This document shows, one piece after another, positions 16,896 to 27,153 of a DNA stretch of 64,000 bases (position 1 is its first letter; each line of letters begins with the position of its first letter). The translations under genes were made by a program, and so were the position numbers. The stretch comes from Thiorhodovibrio litoralis (GTDB lineage: Bacteria > Pseudomonadota > Gammaproteobacteria > Chromatiales > Chromatiaceae), in NCBI RefSeq assembly GCF_033954455.1, contig NZ_CP121473.1:2404501-2468500 (forward strand), written 5' to 3'. The notes beneath the pieces were generated by a model. The model ran no database searches. It was not told the DNA's origin and saw only the letters and a program-made list of their open reading frames with translations.

Positions 16896-19800
16896 TACTG
16901 ATCAAGGACCTTATTCACATCCCTGAGCGCGTTCAGCGCGGGGACTTTGTGCTCAATCTGGCCAGCGGTCTGGAGGCCGAGGCGATCGAGCGCACGCTCC
17001 AGGACTATGTGGTGACTCCGCAGTTGGCGCGCTGCTTTGAGGACGCGCTGAGCTTTGTTCAGAGTACCGTCACCAGCGCGCAAAACCGCAATAAGGGCGC
17101 CTATCTGCACGGCAGCTTCGGCACGGGTAAGTCGCACTTCATGGCGGTGTTGCATCTGCTGCTGCAGGGTAACCCGCAGGCGCGCGCCATCCGCGAGCTG
17201 CACGCCTCGGTAGACAAGCACAACCACTGGATGCAGCGCCGCAACATTCTGCTGGTGCCCTATCACATGATCGGCGCCGCGAGCATCGAGGCCGGGGTGC
17301 TCGGCGGCTATGCGCGGCACATCCGCAAGCGGCACCCCGAGGCGCCGGTTCCCGGCTTCTACATGAGCGACCGGCTGTTTGAGGACGCGCAGGGTATGCG
17401 CGGGCACATGGGCGATGAGCGCTTTTTTGCCGCGCTCAATGCTGCCGTTGGGGCCGCCAATGGGACGGCTGGCGGGCCGGCGGCAGCAGGCGCCAGCGAT
17501 GACGGCTGGGGCGAGCTGGCCAGCGGGTGGGATGCGGCGAGCTTCGAGGCGGTGCTCAGCGGCCAGGCGAGCGACGATGACCGCACGGAGTTGGTGAGCG
17601 CGCTGGTGCAGACCCTGTTTCGCTCCTTCGTCGATCTGGCCAACACGCAGAGCGGCGGCTATATCGAGTTCGACGAGGGACTACGAGTGATGACGCGCCA
17701 CGCCAAGGCGCTTGGCTATGACGCTGTCATCCTGTTTCTTGACGAGCTGATTCTGTGGCTGGCGAGCCGGCTGTCGGATCGTCACTTCATCAGCGCGGAG
17801 ATCCAGAAGGTCGTCAAGCTGGTGGAGACCGGCATACCGCGCGAGCTGCCGCTGGTGAGCTTCATCGCCCGTCAGCGCGATCTGCGCGAGTTCGTCGGCG
17901 ATCAGTACAGCGGGATGGAACAGGAAATTCTCAGCGACTCGCTGAAATACTGGGAGGGCCGCTTCCATCAAATCACGCTCGAAGACCGCAACTTGCCGGT
18001 GATCGCCCAGCGGCGTTTGCTCGCCCCGGTGAGCGCGGCCGCCCAGGGCCAGATCGACGCGGCTTTTGCCGAGACCGAAAAAATGCGCGAGGAGGCTTTT
18101 AACCTGCTGCTGACCAGCCAGGGCGACCGTCAGCAGTTTCGCGCCCTGTATCCGTTCAGCCCGGCGCTGGTGCAGGCGCTGGTGGCGCTGTCCTCGGCGC
18201 TGCAGCGCGAGCGCACCGCGCTGAAGGTGATGCTGATGCTGCTGGTGGCGCAGCGCGAGACCCTGACCCTGGGGCGGGTGATCCCGGTCGGTGATCTCTA
18301 TGACGTCATCGCCTCCGAGGCCGAGCCCTTCTCTGAGCAGATGCGCCAGCACTTCGATCATGCCCGGCTGCTGTTTGAACGCAAGCTGGTGCCGGTGCTG
18401 GAGCTGGAGCATCAGGTGAGCGCTCAGGCGCTGGAGGACTTAGCTGCGGATGATCCCAAGCGCCAGGCGTTTGACAATGATTTGCGCTTGCTCAAGACCC
18501 TGGTGCTGGCCGCGCTGGTGCCGGAGGTCGAGAGCTTCAAGCAGCTGACCGCGACCAAGCTCGCCGCGCTCAACCACGGCACCATCCGCTCGCCCATCCC
18601 GGGGCGCGAGGCGCAGACGGTCTTGCAGAAATGCCGCAAGTGGGCCGGGCAGGTGGGGGAGATCAAGATCTCCGAGGACAGCAACCCGACCATTGGCGTG
18701 CAGCTCTCGGGGGTGGACACCGAGAGCATCATCGAGCAGGCGCGCATCAACGATAACGACGGCAATCGCCGGCGGCTGGTGCGCGCGATGGTCTTCGAGG
18801 CCTTTGGCATTCGCGACGACCATGAGATTTTCGGCAGCGTTGAGCACGAATGGCTGTGGCGTGGCACCCGCCGGCGGGTGGAGGTGTTGTTTCAGAACAT
18901 TCGTGAGATCACCGACGACAGTGTCTTCGAGGCGCGCGATGACCAGTGGAAGGTGATGATCGACTTCCCCTTCGACAGCGGCAGCTACTCGCCGACCGAC
19001 GATCAGGCGCGGGTGCGCGAATTCGAGGCCAACGGCGGGCAGTCGCGCACCCTGTGCTGGCTGCCGTATTTCCTGAGCCCGAGCGCGCAGAATAATCTCG
19101 GCAAGCTGGTGGTGCTGGAGGAGATCCTCAAAAGCGAGGACAGCTTCAACCGCTACAGCGGGCACTTGAGCCCGCAGGATCGCGCCAGCGCCCGCACCCT
19201 GCTCGACAACCAGCGCAGCCAGTTGCGCCAGCAGCTCAAGGATACCCTGATGGGCGCCTATGGCGTGGCGGCGGAGCTGCCCGGCTCGCTTGATAACACC
19301 GACCTGCTTGAGTCCCAGCTCATGTCCCTGCAGCCGGGCTTTAAGCCGCGCCCGCCAGCCGGCACGACCATGGCCAAGGCGTTTGAGCAACTGCTGGGGC
19401 AGGCGCTGGCCTTTCAGTATCCGGATCACCCGGAATTTGATGCTGAGATTCGCCTGGGCGATCTGAACAAGGTGCTTGGCGAACTGCGCCGCGCCATGCA
19501 TGCCCAGAACGGGCGCATTGATGTCGACGGCCCCTTGCGCCCGCTGATGCGTCAGATCGCCCAGCCGCTGAAGCTCGGTGAGATGCACGAGCGGCACTTT
19601 TTGTTTAAGGAGGACTGGCCGCGGCATCTCGGACGTGCCGTTGCTCAGGCTCGGCCTTCCCCTAATAAGGCATCTGATCAGGCATCTGGCCAGGTATCCG
19701 ATCAGACATCCGGCCAGGGAGCAGGGGGGGAGTTGCGGGTTGCCATGCTGCGCGCGGCCATGGATGAGCCGCGCCCGCGGGGGCTGCCAACGCCGGTGCA

Positions 19801-20674
19801 GAACCTGCTGATTCTGGTGTTTGCCGAGCATGGCCAATACGCCTTCAACTTCCGTGGTGGACCCTTCGAGGATGTCGGCCTCAAGGATATCCGCGATGAT
19901 CTGGTGCTGATCAAGCAGGCGTTGGCCGAGCCCCAGACCTGGCAACGGGCCTTGGAGCATTTCGCCGCCGTGCTGGGTCATGCGATCAATCCCTTGCGCA
20001 CCGCCAATCATCAGAACGCGTTGCAGAAAGAGGCGCACGCCGAGGCCAATGCCCGGCTGGAAGATTGCCGCGCGCTGGTCGCTGATTTGATCCAACAGCT
20101 CAATGCCCTGGGACTGGCGGCGACGGGCAACCGCCTGGCCAACGCCAAGCTCGCCGTGCAGTGGCTGGAGGACATGCAGTCCCGCGAGGGCCCCGCACTG
20201 GTCGAGGCCCTGGCGGATCTCAAACCTGTCACCAGTGCGCAGGCGCTGGGGCGGAGCATCATCAGTGCGACGCGGGTGAGCAACGCGCTGGCGGACAACA
20301 ACTGGGACTTGCTGAAGGCGGTCTGGGACAGCGGCGAGGGCACGCGCATCAAGCAAGCCGTGGCCGAGGCGCTGGCGGCCGATGAGTTGGTCACCTCGCT
20401 CGCCGACGCCCTGAAGCAGGCCCAACGGGATGCCACCCGTCTGATTCGGCGCCCGCCGCCGGTTGATCCCCCGGTTGAACCGCCGGTCGTTCCATCGTTG
20501 GACCCCATCAAGCCGCCAGGGGGCAGCAAGGGCAAGCGGGTGCTCAAAGAGGATAGCCGGCAAGGTCTGAACCTTGGCGAGGCGCGCCGGGCGCTGAAAG
20601 AGATCGCGTCCTTGCTGGAAGGGGACGTGACCTTGGACATTCGCTATCAGATCCTTGGGGATGCCGATGACTGA
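16892..20674 (+). CDS. pglY: BREX-2 ATPase PglY
   Basis: About 1260 residues from the ATG at 16892, which overlaps the ParE stop; the open frame starts 11 codons earlier, but the ATGA overlap is the better start. The Walker A motif is GSFGTGKS (residues ~74-81), and the Walker B region is VILFLDELILWLASRL (~275-290). Large P-loop ATPases of this kind (PglY in BREX-2, BrxC in BREX-1) are core members of every BREX locus. The C-terminus has a proline-rich linker (PPPVDPPVEPPVVP) before a final small domain. Sits between the second TA pair and pglZ. Confidence 0.93.
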   Translation: MILIKDLIHIPERVQRGDFVLNLASGLEAEAIERTLQDYVVTPQLARCFEDALSFVQSTVTSAQNRNKGAYLHGSFGTGKSHFMAVLHLLLQGNPQARAIRELHASVDKHNHWMQRRNILLVPYHMIGAASIEAGVLGGYARHIRKRHPEAPVPGFYMSDRLFEDAQGMRGHMGDERFFAALNAAVGAANGTAGGPAAAGASDDGWGELASGWDAASFEAVLSGQASDDDRTELVSALVQTLFRSFVDLANTQSGGYIEFDEGLRVMTRHAKALGYDAVILFLDELILWLASRLSDRHFISAEIQKVVKLVETGIPRELPLVSFIARQRDLREFVGDQYSGMEQEILSDSLKYWEGRFHQITLEDRNLPVIAQRRLLAPVSAAAQGQIDAAFAETEKMREEAFNLLLTSQGDRQQFRALYPFSPALVQALVALSSALQRERTALKVMLMLLVAQRETLTLGRVIPVGDLYDVIASEAEPFSEQMRQHFDHARLLFERKLVPVLELEHQVSAQALEDLAADDPKRQAFDNDLRLLKTLVLAALVPEVESFKQLTATKLAALNHGTIRSPIPGREAQTVLQKCRKWAGQVGEIKISEDSNPTIGVQLSGVDTESIIEQARINDNDGNRRRLVRAMVFEAFGIRDDHEIFGSVEHEWLWRGTRRRVEVLFQNIREITDDSVFEARDDQWKVMIDFPFDSGSYSPTDDQARVREFEANGGQSRTLCWLPYFLSPSAQNNLGKLVVLEEILKSEDSFNRYSGHLSPQDRASARTLLDNQRSQLRQQLKDTLMGAYGVAAELPGSLDNTDLLESQLMSLQPGFKPRPPAGTTMAKAFEQLLGQALAFQYPDHPEFDAEIRLGDLNKVLGELRRAMHAQNGRIDVDGPLRPLMRQIAQPLKLGEMHERHFLFKEDWPRHLGRAVAQARPSPNKASDQASGQVSDQTSGQGAGGELRVAMLRAAMDEPRPRGLPTPVQNLLILVFAEHGQYAFNFRGGPFEDVGLKDIRDDLVLIKQALAEPQTWQRALEHFAAVLGHAINPLRTANHQNALQKEAHAEANARLEDCRALVADLIQQLNALGLAATGNRLANAKLAVQWLEDMQSREGPALVEALADLKPVTSAQALGRSIISATRVSNALADNNWDLLKAVWDSGEGTRIKQAVAEALAADELVTSLADALKQAQRDATRLIRRPPPVDPPVEPPVVPSLDPIKPPGGSKGKRVLKEDSRQGLNLGEARRALKEIASLLEGDVTLDIRYQILGDADD

Positions 20675-23531
20675 CGCGCTCCCCAGCGCCATCTTGACCC
20701 AAATCCAGGCCATCCTGACCAAGGATGCCGAGGCCGATCGCATTGCACTCTTCTGGCCGGAACCGCTGCCGGCGGGCGAATGGCGTGAGCAGGTGGCGGG
20801 TCGGTCGCTGCGCCTGGTCTATTGCCCCTCCGAGCTGGCCATGCGCGAGCGGTTGATCAGCCATCGCCCGGGCGCGGAGCGGTTGGTCATGCTGACGCCT
20901 TTCGACGAGACGCGCCTGTCGAAGGATGTGCTGGCGCGGCTGTGGAACTGTGAGCCCAAGCGCATCAGCCCCTGGCACACGCTGGAACAGCTATTGCAGA
21001 CGCGCCAGATCGACCCGAGGCTGACGACCAAGTCCTACCGCTGGATCGCCGAGGCCTTGGTCGATGGCTTCGACCGCTATCGCGGGCGTCTCTCGTTTGG
21101 CGAGGTGCTGGATCTGGAAACCGCCTGGCGGGCCTTGGCGCTGGCCTGGCTGGACTTTAGCGCCGAGACGCCGGACCTGGATGCGCTGCTGGCGTGGTCG
21201 CTCGACGCGGACGCGGCAGCGTCGGTGGCGGCGCTGCCTGCCTCTGTCGCCGAGCATCTCGAGGATTGGCTTGGCCCGGCCCTTGGCGGTGCTGGCAGCG
21301 AACAGACTTCACTGGTTTTGGGCCTGTGGCGGGCCGGCCATGCGGGCGACATGGTCGCCATCGGGTTGGTGTGCGCCGCGCTCTATCACCCTGGGCGCAA
21401 GCTTGAAACCAAGTCTGAGCCCAACCCTGATCAGGCGCTGTTCCAGGCGCGCGGGCGGCTGCGCGAGCGACTGCTCGGCGGTCTGATTATCACGGACACC
21501 GCATTGCAGGGCTACGGGCGTGCAACAGTCGCCGCCATCACCCGGCACACGACAGCCGGCACCCACCGCGCGCTGGATGCGGCTTTCGATCAGGCCGAGC
21601 AGATGCTCGCCAGCCTCGACATGCTGGCATTGGCCGAAACCTCCGACCTGTTGCCGGCGGCCTTCGGTCAGCGTCTTGACCGGCTCGCCGCGAGGCTGAC
21701 GGAGGCACTGGCCGGGAAGGCGATCGCACCCGCGCTCGATACGCTCGCTGATCTGCGCCGTCATCGGCTCGCCAAGGTGCGCGGCGAGCAGCTCGCGACG
21801 GCTGCGCTCGCAGTGCGGGCGTGCCTTTGGCTGCGCACTCCGGAGCCTGTTCCCGCAAGCATGAAGGATGCGGTTCGGGACTATGTCACCAACGGCGGCT
21901 TTCTCGACTGGGCGCGCAGTCGTCTGTGGTCGGGCGATGCCCATGAGGGGCTGAGCCGGGTCTACGCCAAGCTCGTCAGCCAAGTGTCGGCGCGACGCGA
22001 GCGCTTTAATGCGCGGTTCGCGGACTTTCTGCCTGCGATTGCGCGGGGCGATCAGTCCGGTCCCCAGGCCGAACCTTGGTTTCAGCCGATTGAGCGGGCT
22101 ATGGAGACGCTGGTGGCCCCTTTAGCCAGACAACAGCCGGTGCTGGTGCTGGTGCTGGATGGCATGAGTCAGGCGGTCTACCTCGAGCTGACGCAGAATC
22201 TGTCGCGTCAGGGGTGGGTCGAGCTACAGCCCGACGCTTGTCACGGCGATCAGCTTGATGCGCAATCCAAGGCTCCGCTTAGCGGCGGCTCCGGTCCCTG
22301 CTGTCTGTTGGCCGCCTTGCCGAGCGTTACCCGGGTCAGCCGCTTTGCCTTGTTGTCGGGAACAATTGGCGAAGGCGGCAGCCATGACGAGAAAAAGGCC
22401 TTCGCCGCGCATCCGGCTTTTAAACCCTTGTCGGCGAAGTTTCCCCCCGTGCTGCTGCACAAGGCCGACCTCCAACAGCACGGCAGCGGCGCCCTGGCCG
22501 ACGGGGTGCGTGAGCTTATCGCAGGCCCTGAACGCAAGGTGGTGGGCGCCGTGATCAACGCTGTCGACGACCATTTGAGCAGTGGTGCTCAGGTGGCAAT
22601 GCGTTGGTCGGTGGACTCCATCGGTGTGTTGGGTCAGCTTCTTGATGCGGCACGCGAATCGGGTCGGCTGGTCATTCTGACCAGCGATCACGGTCATGTG
22701 CTAGACCATGACATGACACTGGTCAAGAGCGCGGGCGAGGCGGAGCGCTGCAAACCCGTCACCGAGCCGGTCGGGGAGGGTGAACGCCGGGTCTCTGGTG
22801 CGCGCGTGGTCGCGCCGGATCAGGCCCCGAATCATGGCCCAAATCAGGGTGTCGTGCTGCCCTGGTCCGAGCGGATTCGCTACGCGGCCAAAAAGATGGG
22901 TTACCACGGCGGAGGCTCGCCGCAGGAAGTCCTGGTGCCCTTCGGTGTCTACCGCAGCGCGGGCGATGTGGGCGAACTTGAGGGCTGGCAAGAGGTCGCC
23001 CGCCAGACGCCCGATTGGTGGAATCTAGCCGCCGACGCGCAATTCGCCACCAACGTGCATCCGGAAACTGTTGGTTGGGTAGAGCGAAGCGTGCAAAACA
23101 CCCCCGCCGAATCGCCATCCCCGCCCGCCAAACTGCTCCAGGCAGCCAAGTCGCACAAGCGCGATGAGCGCACGCTCGATCTTTTCGCCCATTTGTCCGA
23201 GCCGGAGCCGACCACTCAAGGCAATGAAGATTGGGTCGAAAAGGTGCTCCGCTCCCCCGTCTATGCGCAGATGAAGGCCCGCGGTGGCCGCGTGCGCGTC
23301 AGCGATGCACAGCTGCGAACCCTCCTCGAAGCACTCGATGCAGCGGGCGGCCAACAGATGACAGCCGCTCTCGCCCAGCGGCTCGGTATTCCCGAGCTGC
23401 GCCTCAATGGATTTCTGGCCGGCGTGCAGAAACTGCTCAATGTCGACGGCTACCCCGTCTTGTCGATTGATCGTGCGTCCAAGACGGTGCGGCTCGATTT
23501 GCGGTCATTAAAGACGCAGTTTGAAGTATGA
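20667..23531 (+). CDS. pglZ: BREX-2 alkaline-phosphatase-superfamily protein PglZ
   Basis: About 954 residues from the ATG at 20667, inside the end of pglY; ATG 20661 and TTG 20655 are also in frame. The PglZ domain shows the metal-site sequences VLDGMSQAVYLEL (Asp ~498) and ILTSDHGHVLD (~671-680), followed by the MGYHGGGSPQEVLVPFGVY block that closes PglZ domains. PglZ is the universal BREX marker. The last codons overlap brxD by 4 nt. Residues ~815-845 are a Pro/Ser linker, then a small winged-helix-like C-terminus. Confidence 0.95.
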   Translation: MTDALPSAILTQIQAILTKDAEADRIALFWPEPLPAGEWREQVAGRSLRLVYCPSELAMRERLISHRPGAERLVMLTPFDETRLSKDVLARLWNCEPKRISPWHTLEQLLQTRQIDPRLTTKSYRWIAEALVDGFDRYRGRLSFGEVLDLETAWRALALAWLDFSAETPDLDALLAWSLDADAAASVAALPASVAEHLEDWLGPALGGAGSEQTSLVLGLWRAGHAGDMVAIGLVCAALYHPGRKLETKSEPNPDQALFQARGRLRERLLGGLIITDTALQGYGRATVAAITRHTTAGTHRALDAAFDQAEQMLASLDMLALAETSDLLPAAFGQRLDRLAARLTEALAGKAIAPALDTLADLRRHRLAKVRGEQLATAALAVRACLWLRTPEPVPASMKDAVRDYVTNGGFLDWARSRLWSGDAHEGLSRVYAKLVSQVSARRERFNARFADFLPAIARGDQSGPQAEPWFQPIERAMETLVAPLARQQPVLVLVLDGMSQAVYLELTQNLSRQGWVELQPDACHGDQLDAQSKAPLSGGSGPCCLLAALPSVTRVSRFALLSGTIGEGGSHDEKKAFAAHPAFKPLSAKFPPVLLHKADLQQHGSGALADGVRELIAGPERKVVGAVINAVDDHLSSGAQVAMRWSVDSIGVLGQLLDAARESGRLVILTSDHGHVLDHDMTLVKSAGEAERCKPVTEPVGEGERRVSGARVVAPDQAPNHGPNQGVVLPWSERIRYAAKKMGYHGGGSPQEVLVPFGVYRSAGDVGELEGWQEVARQTPDWWNLAADAQFATNVHPETVGWVERSVQNTPAESPSPPAKLLQAAKSHKRDERTLDLFAHLSEPEPTTQGNEDWVEKVLRSPVYAQMKARGGRVRVSDAQLRTLLEALDAAGGQQMTAALAQRLGIPELRLNGFLAGVQKLLNVDGYPVLSIDRASKTVRLDLRSLKTQFEV

Positions 23532-24856
23532 GCATCAGCCACCAGCGCAGAGCGGACATTATTGATGCGTTGCGGCGAGGCACGGTGCCTGAGTATGGGC
23601 TGGACGCTCTCGCCGTCGGCCTGGCACCTTTCGAGGCCGCCTTTGATGTGGAGCTTGAGAGCGTCGCCCGAGGGCGTGGTCAGTTCAAGGCGGTGCGCGG
23701 TGAGTATGGCAGTGGCAAGACCTTTGTCGCCCGTTGGCTGCGCGAGCGTGCGCATCGGTTGGGCTTCGCCTGTGCCGAGGTGCAGATCTCGGAGACGGAG
23801 ACCCCACTGCATCGGTTGGAAACCGTCTACCGCCGCCTGATCGAGCGGTTGACGACGGCCGACTCGCCGTCTGGTGCCTTCCGCAACGTCATCGACGCCT
23901 GGTTCTTCGCCCTTGAGGAGGATGTGATCGCCCAAGGCGAGGTCGATCCCGCCGACATCGCTGCATTGATGCGGGCGACGGATGCTCTGATGGAACAGCG
24001 CCTCGGTGAGGTGGTGCGCGCGGCACCGGCGTTCGCGTTGACCTTACGGGCCTATCGGCGCGCTTTGCTGGAGGGGCGCGAGGATCTCGCCGATGGTTTG
24101 CTCGGCTGGATGGCCGGTCAGCCGAACATCGCCGCGACGATCAAGCGCTACGCCAACATCAAAGGCGACATCGACCACTTCGGCGCCCTGAGCTTCCTGC
24201 AGGGGGTGCTGACCATCCTCAAGGATTCGGGCCATCCCGGGCTGCTGCTGGTGCTCGATGAGGTCGAGACCCTGCAACGCATGCGCGGCGACGTGCGCGA
24301 CAAGAGTCTGAATGCGCTGCGACAACTGATGGATGAGATCGACAGCGGGCGCTTCCCGGGACTCTATCTGGTGATCACCGGGACGCCGCCGTTCTTCGAC
24401 GGTCCCATGGGTGTGCAGCGCCTGCCACCCCTGGCACAGCGCCTGGCGGTGGACTTCGCGACCGAGGCTCGCTTTGACAATCCGCGCGCGGTGCAGATTC
24501 GGCTCAAGGGGTTCGATGTCGACGCGCTCTGCGAGGTCGGCTTCAAGGTGCGGGATCTCTATCTGGAGGGTGCGACATCCGGGCGCCTCGGGCAACGGGT
24601 CGATGATGCCTATGTGGCCGACTTGGCCAGAGCGGTCACCGGCGCCCTGGGTGGCAAGGTCGGCATCGCGCCACGGGTGTTTCTGAAGAAGCTGGTCGGT
24701 GAGGTGCTCGATCGGGTCGATCAGCATGCCGATTTTGATCCTCGTCGGCATTATGCGCTCACCCTTGGCGATGCTGAGCTGACGGCCGTCGAGCGCGCGG
24801 CCTGCTGCGTCGACCGCTGGGCCGATCGTCCCGACGACATTGAGTTGGAGCTGTAA
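23528..24856 (+). CDS. brxD: BREX ATP-binding protein BrxD
   Basis: 442 residues. Walker A is GEYGSGKT (58-65) after VRGEYGSGKTFVARWLRERA, and Walker B is LLLVLDEVETLQRMRGDVR (~238-256). This is the family of BREX ATP-binding proteins (DUF2791-like) found as brxD beside pglZ in BREX types 2 and 3. The start overlaps the pglZ stop (ATGA). It probably works with the BrxHI helicase next door, since the two genes are paired in known loci. Confidence 0.92.
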   Translation: MSISHQRRADIIDALRRGTVPEYGLDALAVGLAPFEAAFDVELESVARGRGQFKAVRGEYGSGKTFVARWLRERAHRLGFACAEVQISETETPLHRLETVYRRLIERLTTADSPSGAFRNVIDAWFFALEEDVIAQGEVDPADIAALMRATDALMEQRLGEVVRAAPAFALTLRAYRRALLEGREDLADGLLGWMAGQPNIAATIKRYANIKGDIDHFGALSFLQGVLTILKDSGHPGLLLVLDEVETLQRMRGDVRDKSLNALRQLMDEIDSGRFPGLYLVITGTPPFFDGPMGVQRLPPLAQRLAVDFATEARFDNPRAVQIRLKGFDVDALCEVGFKVRDLYLEGATSGRLGQRVDDAYVADLARAVTGALGGKVGIAPRVFLKKLVGEVLDRVDQHADFDPRRHYALTLGDAELTAVERAACCVDRWADRPDDIELEL

Positions 24857-24900
24857 GTGATGGTGCAAGAATCAGTGAGGATTCAATCGTCAGCCACGGC

Positions 24901-24926
24901 GTTGGGCACGCTTCGCTTTGCCCAAC
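24901..24926. repeat. Intergenic hairpin repeat between brxD and brxHI
   Basis: GTTGGGCA and TGCCCAAC form a perfect 8-bp stem with a 10-base loop (CGCTTCGCTT), followed by CTAC. The motif GTTGGGCA-CGCTTCGCTT-TGCCCAACCTAC is a repeat I recognise as widespread between genes of Chromatiaceae-like bacteria. It is the only long gap (80 nt) in the BREX operon apart from the 67 nt before the second antitoxin gene. Confidence 0.75.
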
Positions 24927-24936
24927 CTACTCGGAT

Positions 24937-27069
24937 ATGGTAGCTGAGACCGACGCCTTCGAGCGGCTGCACCCGGCGCTGCAGCACCACATCGTCAATA
25001 GCCTCGGCTGGCGGTCGCTGCGACCGCTGCAAGCAGCAGCCATTGCTCCAATCCTCAATGGCGAGCATGCGATCCTGTTGGCGCCCACGGCTGGCGGCAA
25101 GACGGAAGCGGCGATCTTTCCAGTGCTCTCGCGCATGCTGAGCGAAGGCTGGGACGGGCTTAGCGTGCTCTACGTCTGCCCGATCAAGGCACTGCTCAAC
25201 AACCTCGAGCCACGCCTCGCCCAGTTGGCGGGGTTGCTTGGGCGCCGTGTCGCGCTCTGGCACGGCGATATCAGTCCGGCACGCAAGGCCAAGTTGGTCG
25301 CCGATCCGCCTGACTTGCTGCTGACAACGCCTGAGTCATTGGAGGTGACACTGATTTCGCGGCGCATCGACCATTGGCGGTTGTTCGCCGCCCTGCGCTG
25401 CGTCATTGTCGATGAGATCCATGCCTTTGCCGGCGACGACCGTGGCTGGCATCTGCTGTATCTGCTTGAACGGCTGAGCCGCATCGCTGGGCGCGAGTTG
25501 CAACGCCTGGGCCTTTCAGCGACGGTCGGTAATCCCGAGCCGCTGTGCGATTGGTTGGCAGGCGGTCTCACCCAACCGCGCCGCGTCATCCAGCCGCCAG
25601 CGGAGGGCGGACCAGCGCCCGAGGTCGAACTCGACTGGGTCGGTAATCTGCGCAATGCCGCCTTGGTCATCTCCCGCCTGCATCGCGGCGAGAAGCGATT
25701 GGTATTCTGCGATAGCCGGTCGCGGGTCGAGGAACTGGCCATTGAGCTGCGAACCTTGGGTGTCGAGACCTTCGTCTCACATAGCTGCCTCAGCCTGGAG
25801 GAGCGCCGCGCGGCCGAGTCGGCCTTCGGTCAGGGGCAGAATTGCGTCATCGTCGCGACCAGTACCCTCGAGCTTGGAATTGATGTCGGGGATCTCGACC
25901 GGGTGATCCAGATTGATGCGCCGAGCACTGTGTCGTCATTCTTGCAGCGGATCGGGCGGACGGGTCGCCGTGCCGGGAGCGCGCGCAATTGTCTGTTTCT
26001 GATCACCAAGGAGGAGGCGTTTCTGCCGGCGGCGGCGCTCTTACTGCTGTGGAGCGAGGGTTTTGTCGAGCCGATTGAGCCGCCGGCGTTGCCGTTGCAT
26101 CTGTTTGCGCAGCAGATCATGGGGCTGGCGCTGCAGGAATCCGGCCTCATGGCGGCGGATTGGCCTGCCTGGCTGGGGCGTCGACCAGGCCTGGAGGCGG
26201 TCGAGCCACAGGTGCTGGAGCAGGTTCTGGCGTTCATGCATCAGACCGAGATCCTGCATGCCGACCAGGGCCTGTTCGGCATTGGCCAATCAGGCGAGCG
26301 CCAGTTTGGTGCCAAACATTTTATGGAGCTGTTCTCGGTCTTCGTCAGTCCGCCTGCGATCAAGGTTTTTCATGGCCGACAAGAGATCGGCGAAGTCCAT
26401 CAGTCGACGTTCATTGTGAAAGAGCAGGGACCCGCAGTGCTCACGCTCGCCGGGCGCGCTTGGGCGACCAAGTACCTTGATTGGCCAGGGCGCAAAGCCT
26501 ATGTGGAGCCAACTGAGCTACGTGGACGCTCGCGCTGGCTCAGCGCCGGCCAGCCGCTGCATTTCGCGCTCTGCCAAGCGGTGGCTCGCGTGTTGGTGAG
26601 CCAGGATTTGCCCTTTGCTTGTTCGCGCCGGGCTCTGGAGCACCTGGAAGGCCTGCGCGAAGCCTTCGATTGGGTCGATCCTGATAAGAGCTTCCTGATC
26701 GCTTACGCGCCGGACCATCTGGTCTGGTGGACCTTTGCCGGCCAACTCGCCAATGCAGCCATTGCGCATGCCCTGGAAGGCGAAGCAAGCAAAGTCGCGG
26801 CTGACAACCTGGGCGTCAGTTTCCGGGGTAGCGTGGATATAGAGTCGCTGCGGGCTGCGATCACGAATACGGTGCTTAGCGGCGACATCGCTATCCGTCT
26901 GCCTCTGGATGAGGATTTTGTTGCCGAGCTGAAATTTGGAACCTGTCTGCCAAAGACGTTGCGAGACGAAGAACTGACGGCGCGCTTTGATTGCTTCGCG
27001 GCGCTCTCAGCCCTGCGCGAGAAACCAATGGAGCATGTTTGGACCAGAGACCAAGGCCAAGCGCTTTGA
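24937..27069 (+). CDS. brxHI: BREX-2 DEAD/DEAH helicase BrxHI (Lhr-like)
   Basis: 710 residues. Helicase motifs in order: motif I APTAGGKTEA (49-58), motif II DEIH (159-162), motif III LSATVGNP, and motif VI QRIGRTGRR (337-345), followed by the winged-helix and C-terminal regions of Lhr-type helicases. BrxHI closes the canonical BREX-2 gene set. No in-frame ATG precedes 24937, and no strong ribosome binding site is seen there; the frame remains open upstream through the repeat. Confidence 0.93.
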   Translation: MVAETDAFERLHPALQHHIVNSLGWRSLRPLQAAAIAPILNGEHAILLAPTAGGKTEAAIFPVLSRMLSEGWDGLSVLYVCPIKALLNNLEPRLAQLAGLLGRRVALWHGDISPARKAKLVADPPDLLLTTPESLEVTLISRRIDHWRLFAALRCVIVDEIHAFAGDDRGWHLLYLLERLSRIAGRELQRLGLSATVGNPEPLCDWLAGGLTQPRRVIQPPAEGGPAPEVELDWVGNLRNAALVISRLHRGEKRLVFCDSRSRVEELAIELRTLGVETFVSHSCLSLEERRAAESAFGQGQNCVIVATSTLELGIDVGDLDRVIQIDAPSTVSSFLQRIGRTGRRAGSARNCLFLITKEEAFLPAAALLLLWSEGFVEPIEPPALPLHLFAQQIMGLALQESGLMAADWPAWLGRRPGLEAVEPQVLEQVLAFMHQTEILHADQGLFGIGQSGERQFGAKHFMELFSVFVSPPAIKVFHGRQEIGEVHQSTFIVKEQGPAVLTLAGRAWATKYLDWPGRKAYVEPTELRGRSRWLSAGQPLHFALCQAVARVLVSQDLPFACSRRALEHLEGLREAFDWVDPDKSFLIAYAPDHLVWWTFAGQLANAAIAHALEGEASKVAADNLGVSFRGSVDIESLRAAITNTVLSGDIAIRLPLDEDFVAELKFGTCLPKTLRDEELTARFDCFAALSALREKPMEHVWTRDQGQAL

Positions 27070-27153
27070 TCTGAAATGTGGAAAGACTGATTCGCCCCGC
27101 GCAATAACGACCGGCACTTTCCCTCCTGCTTCCCGTTCGCGCGCAGAGCGCGC

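Noticed and set aside
18440-20743. 767-codon open frame on the minus strand across pglY
   Set aside because: It is an antisense shadow caused by high GC codon bias; no domain is recognisable, while the plus-strand frame is a clear PglY.
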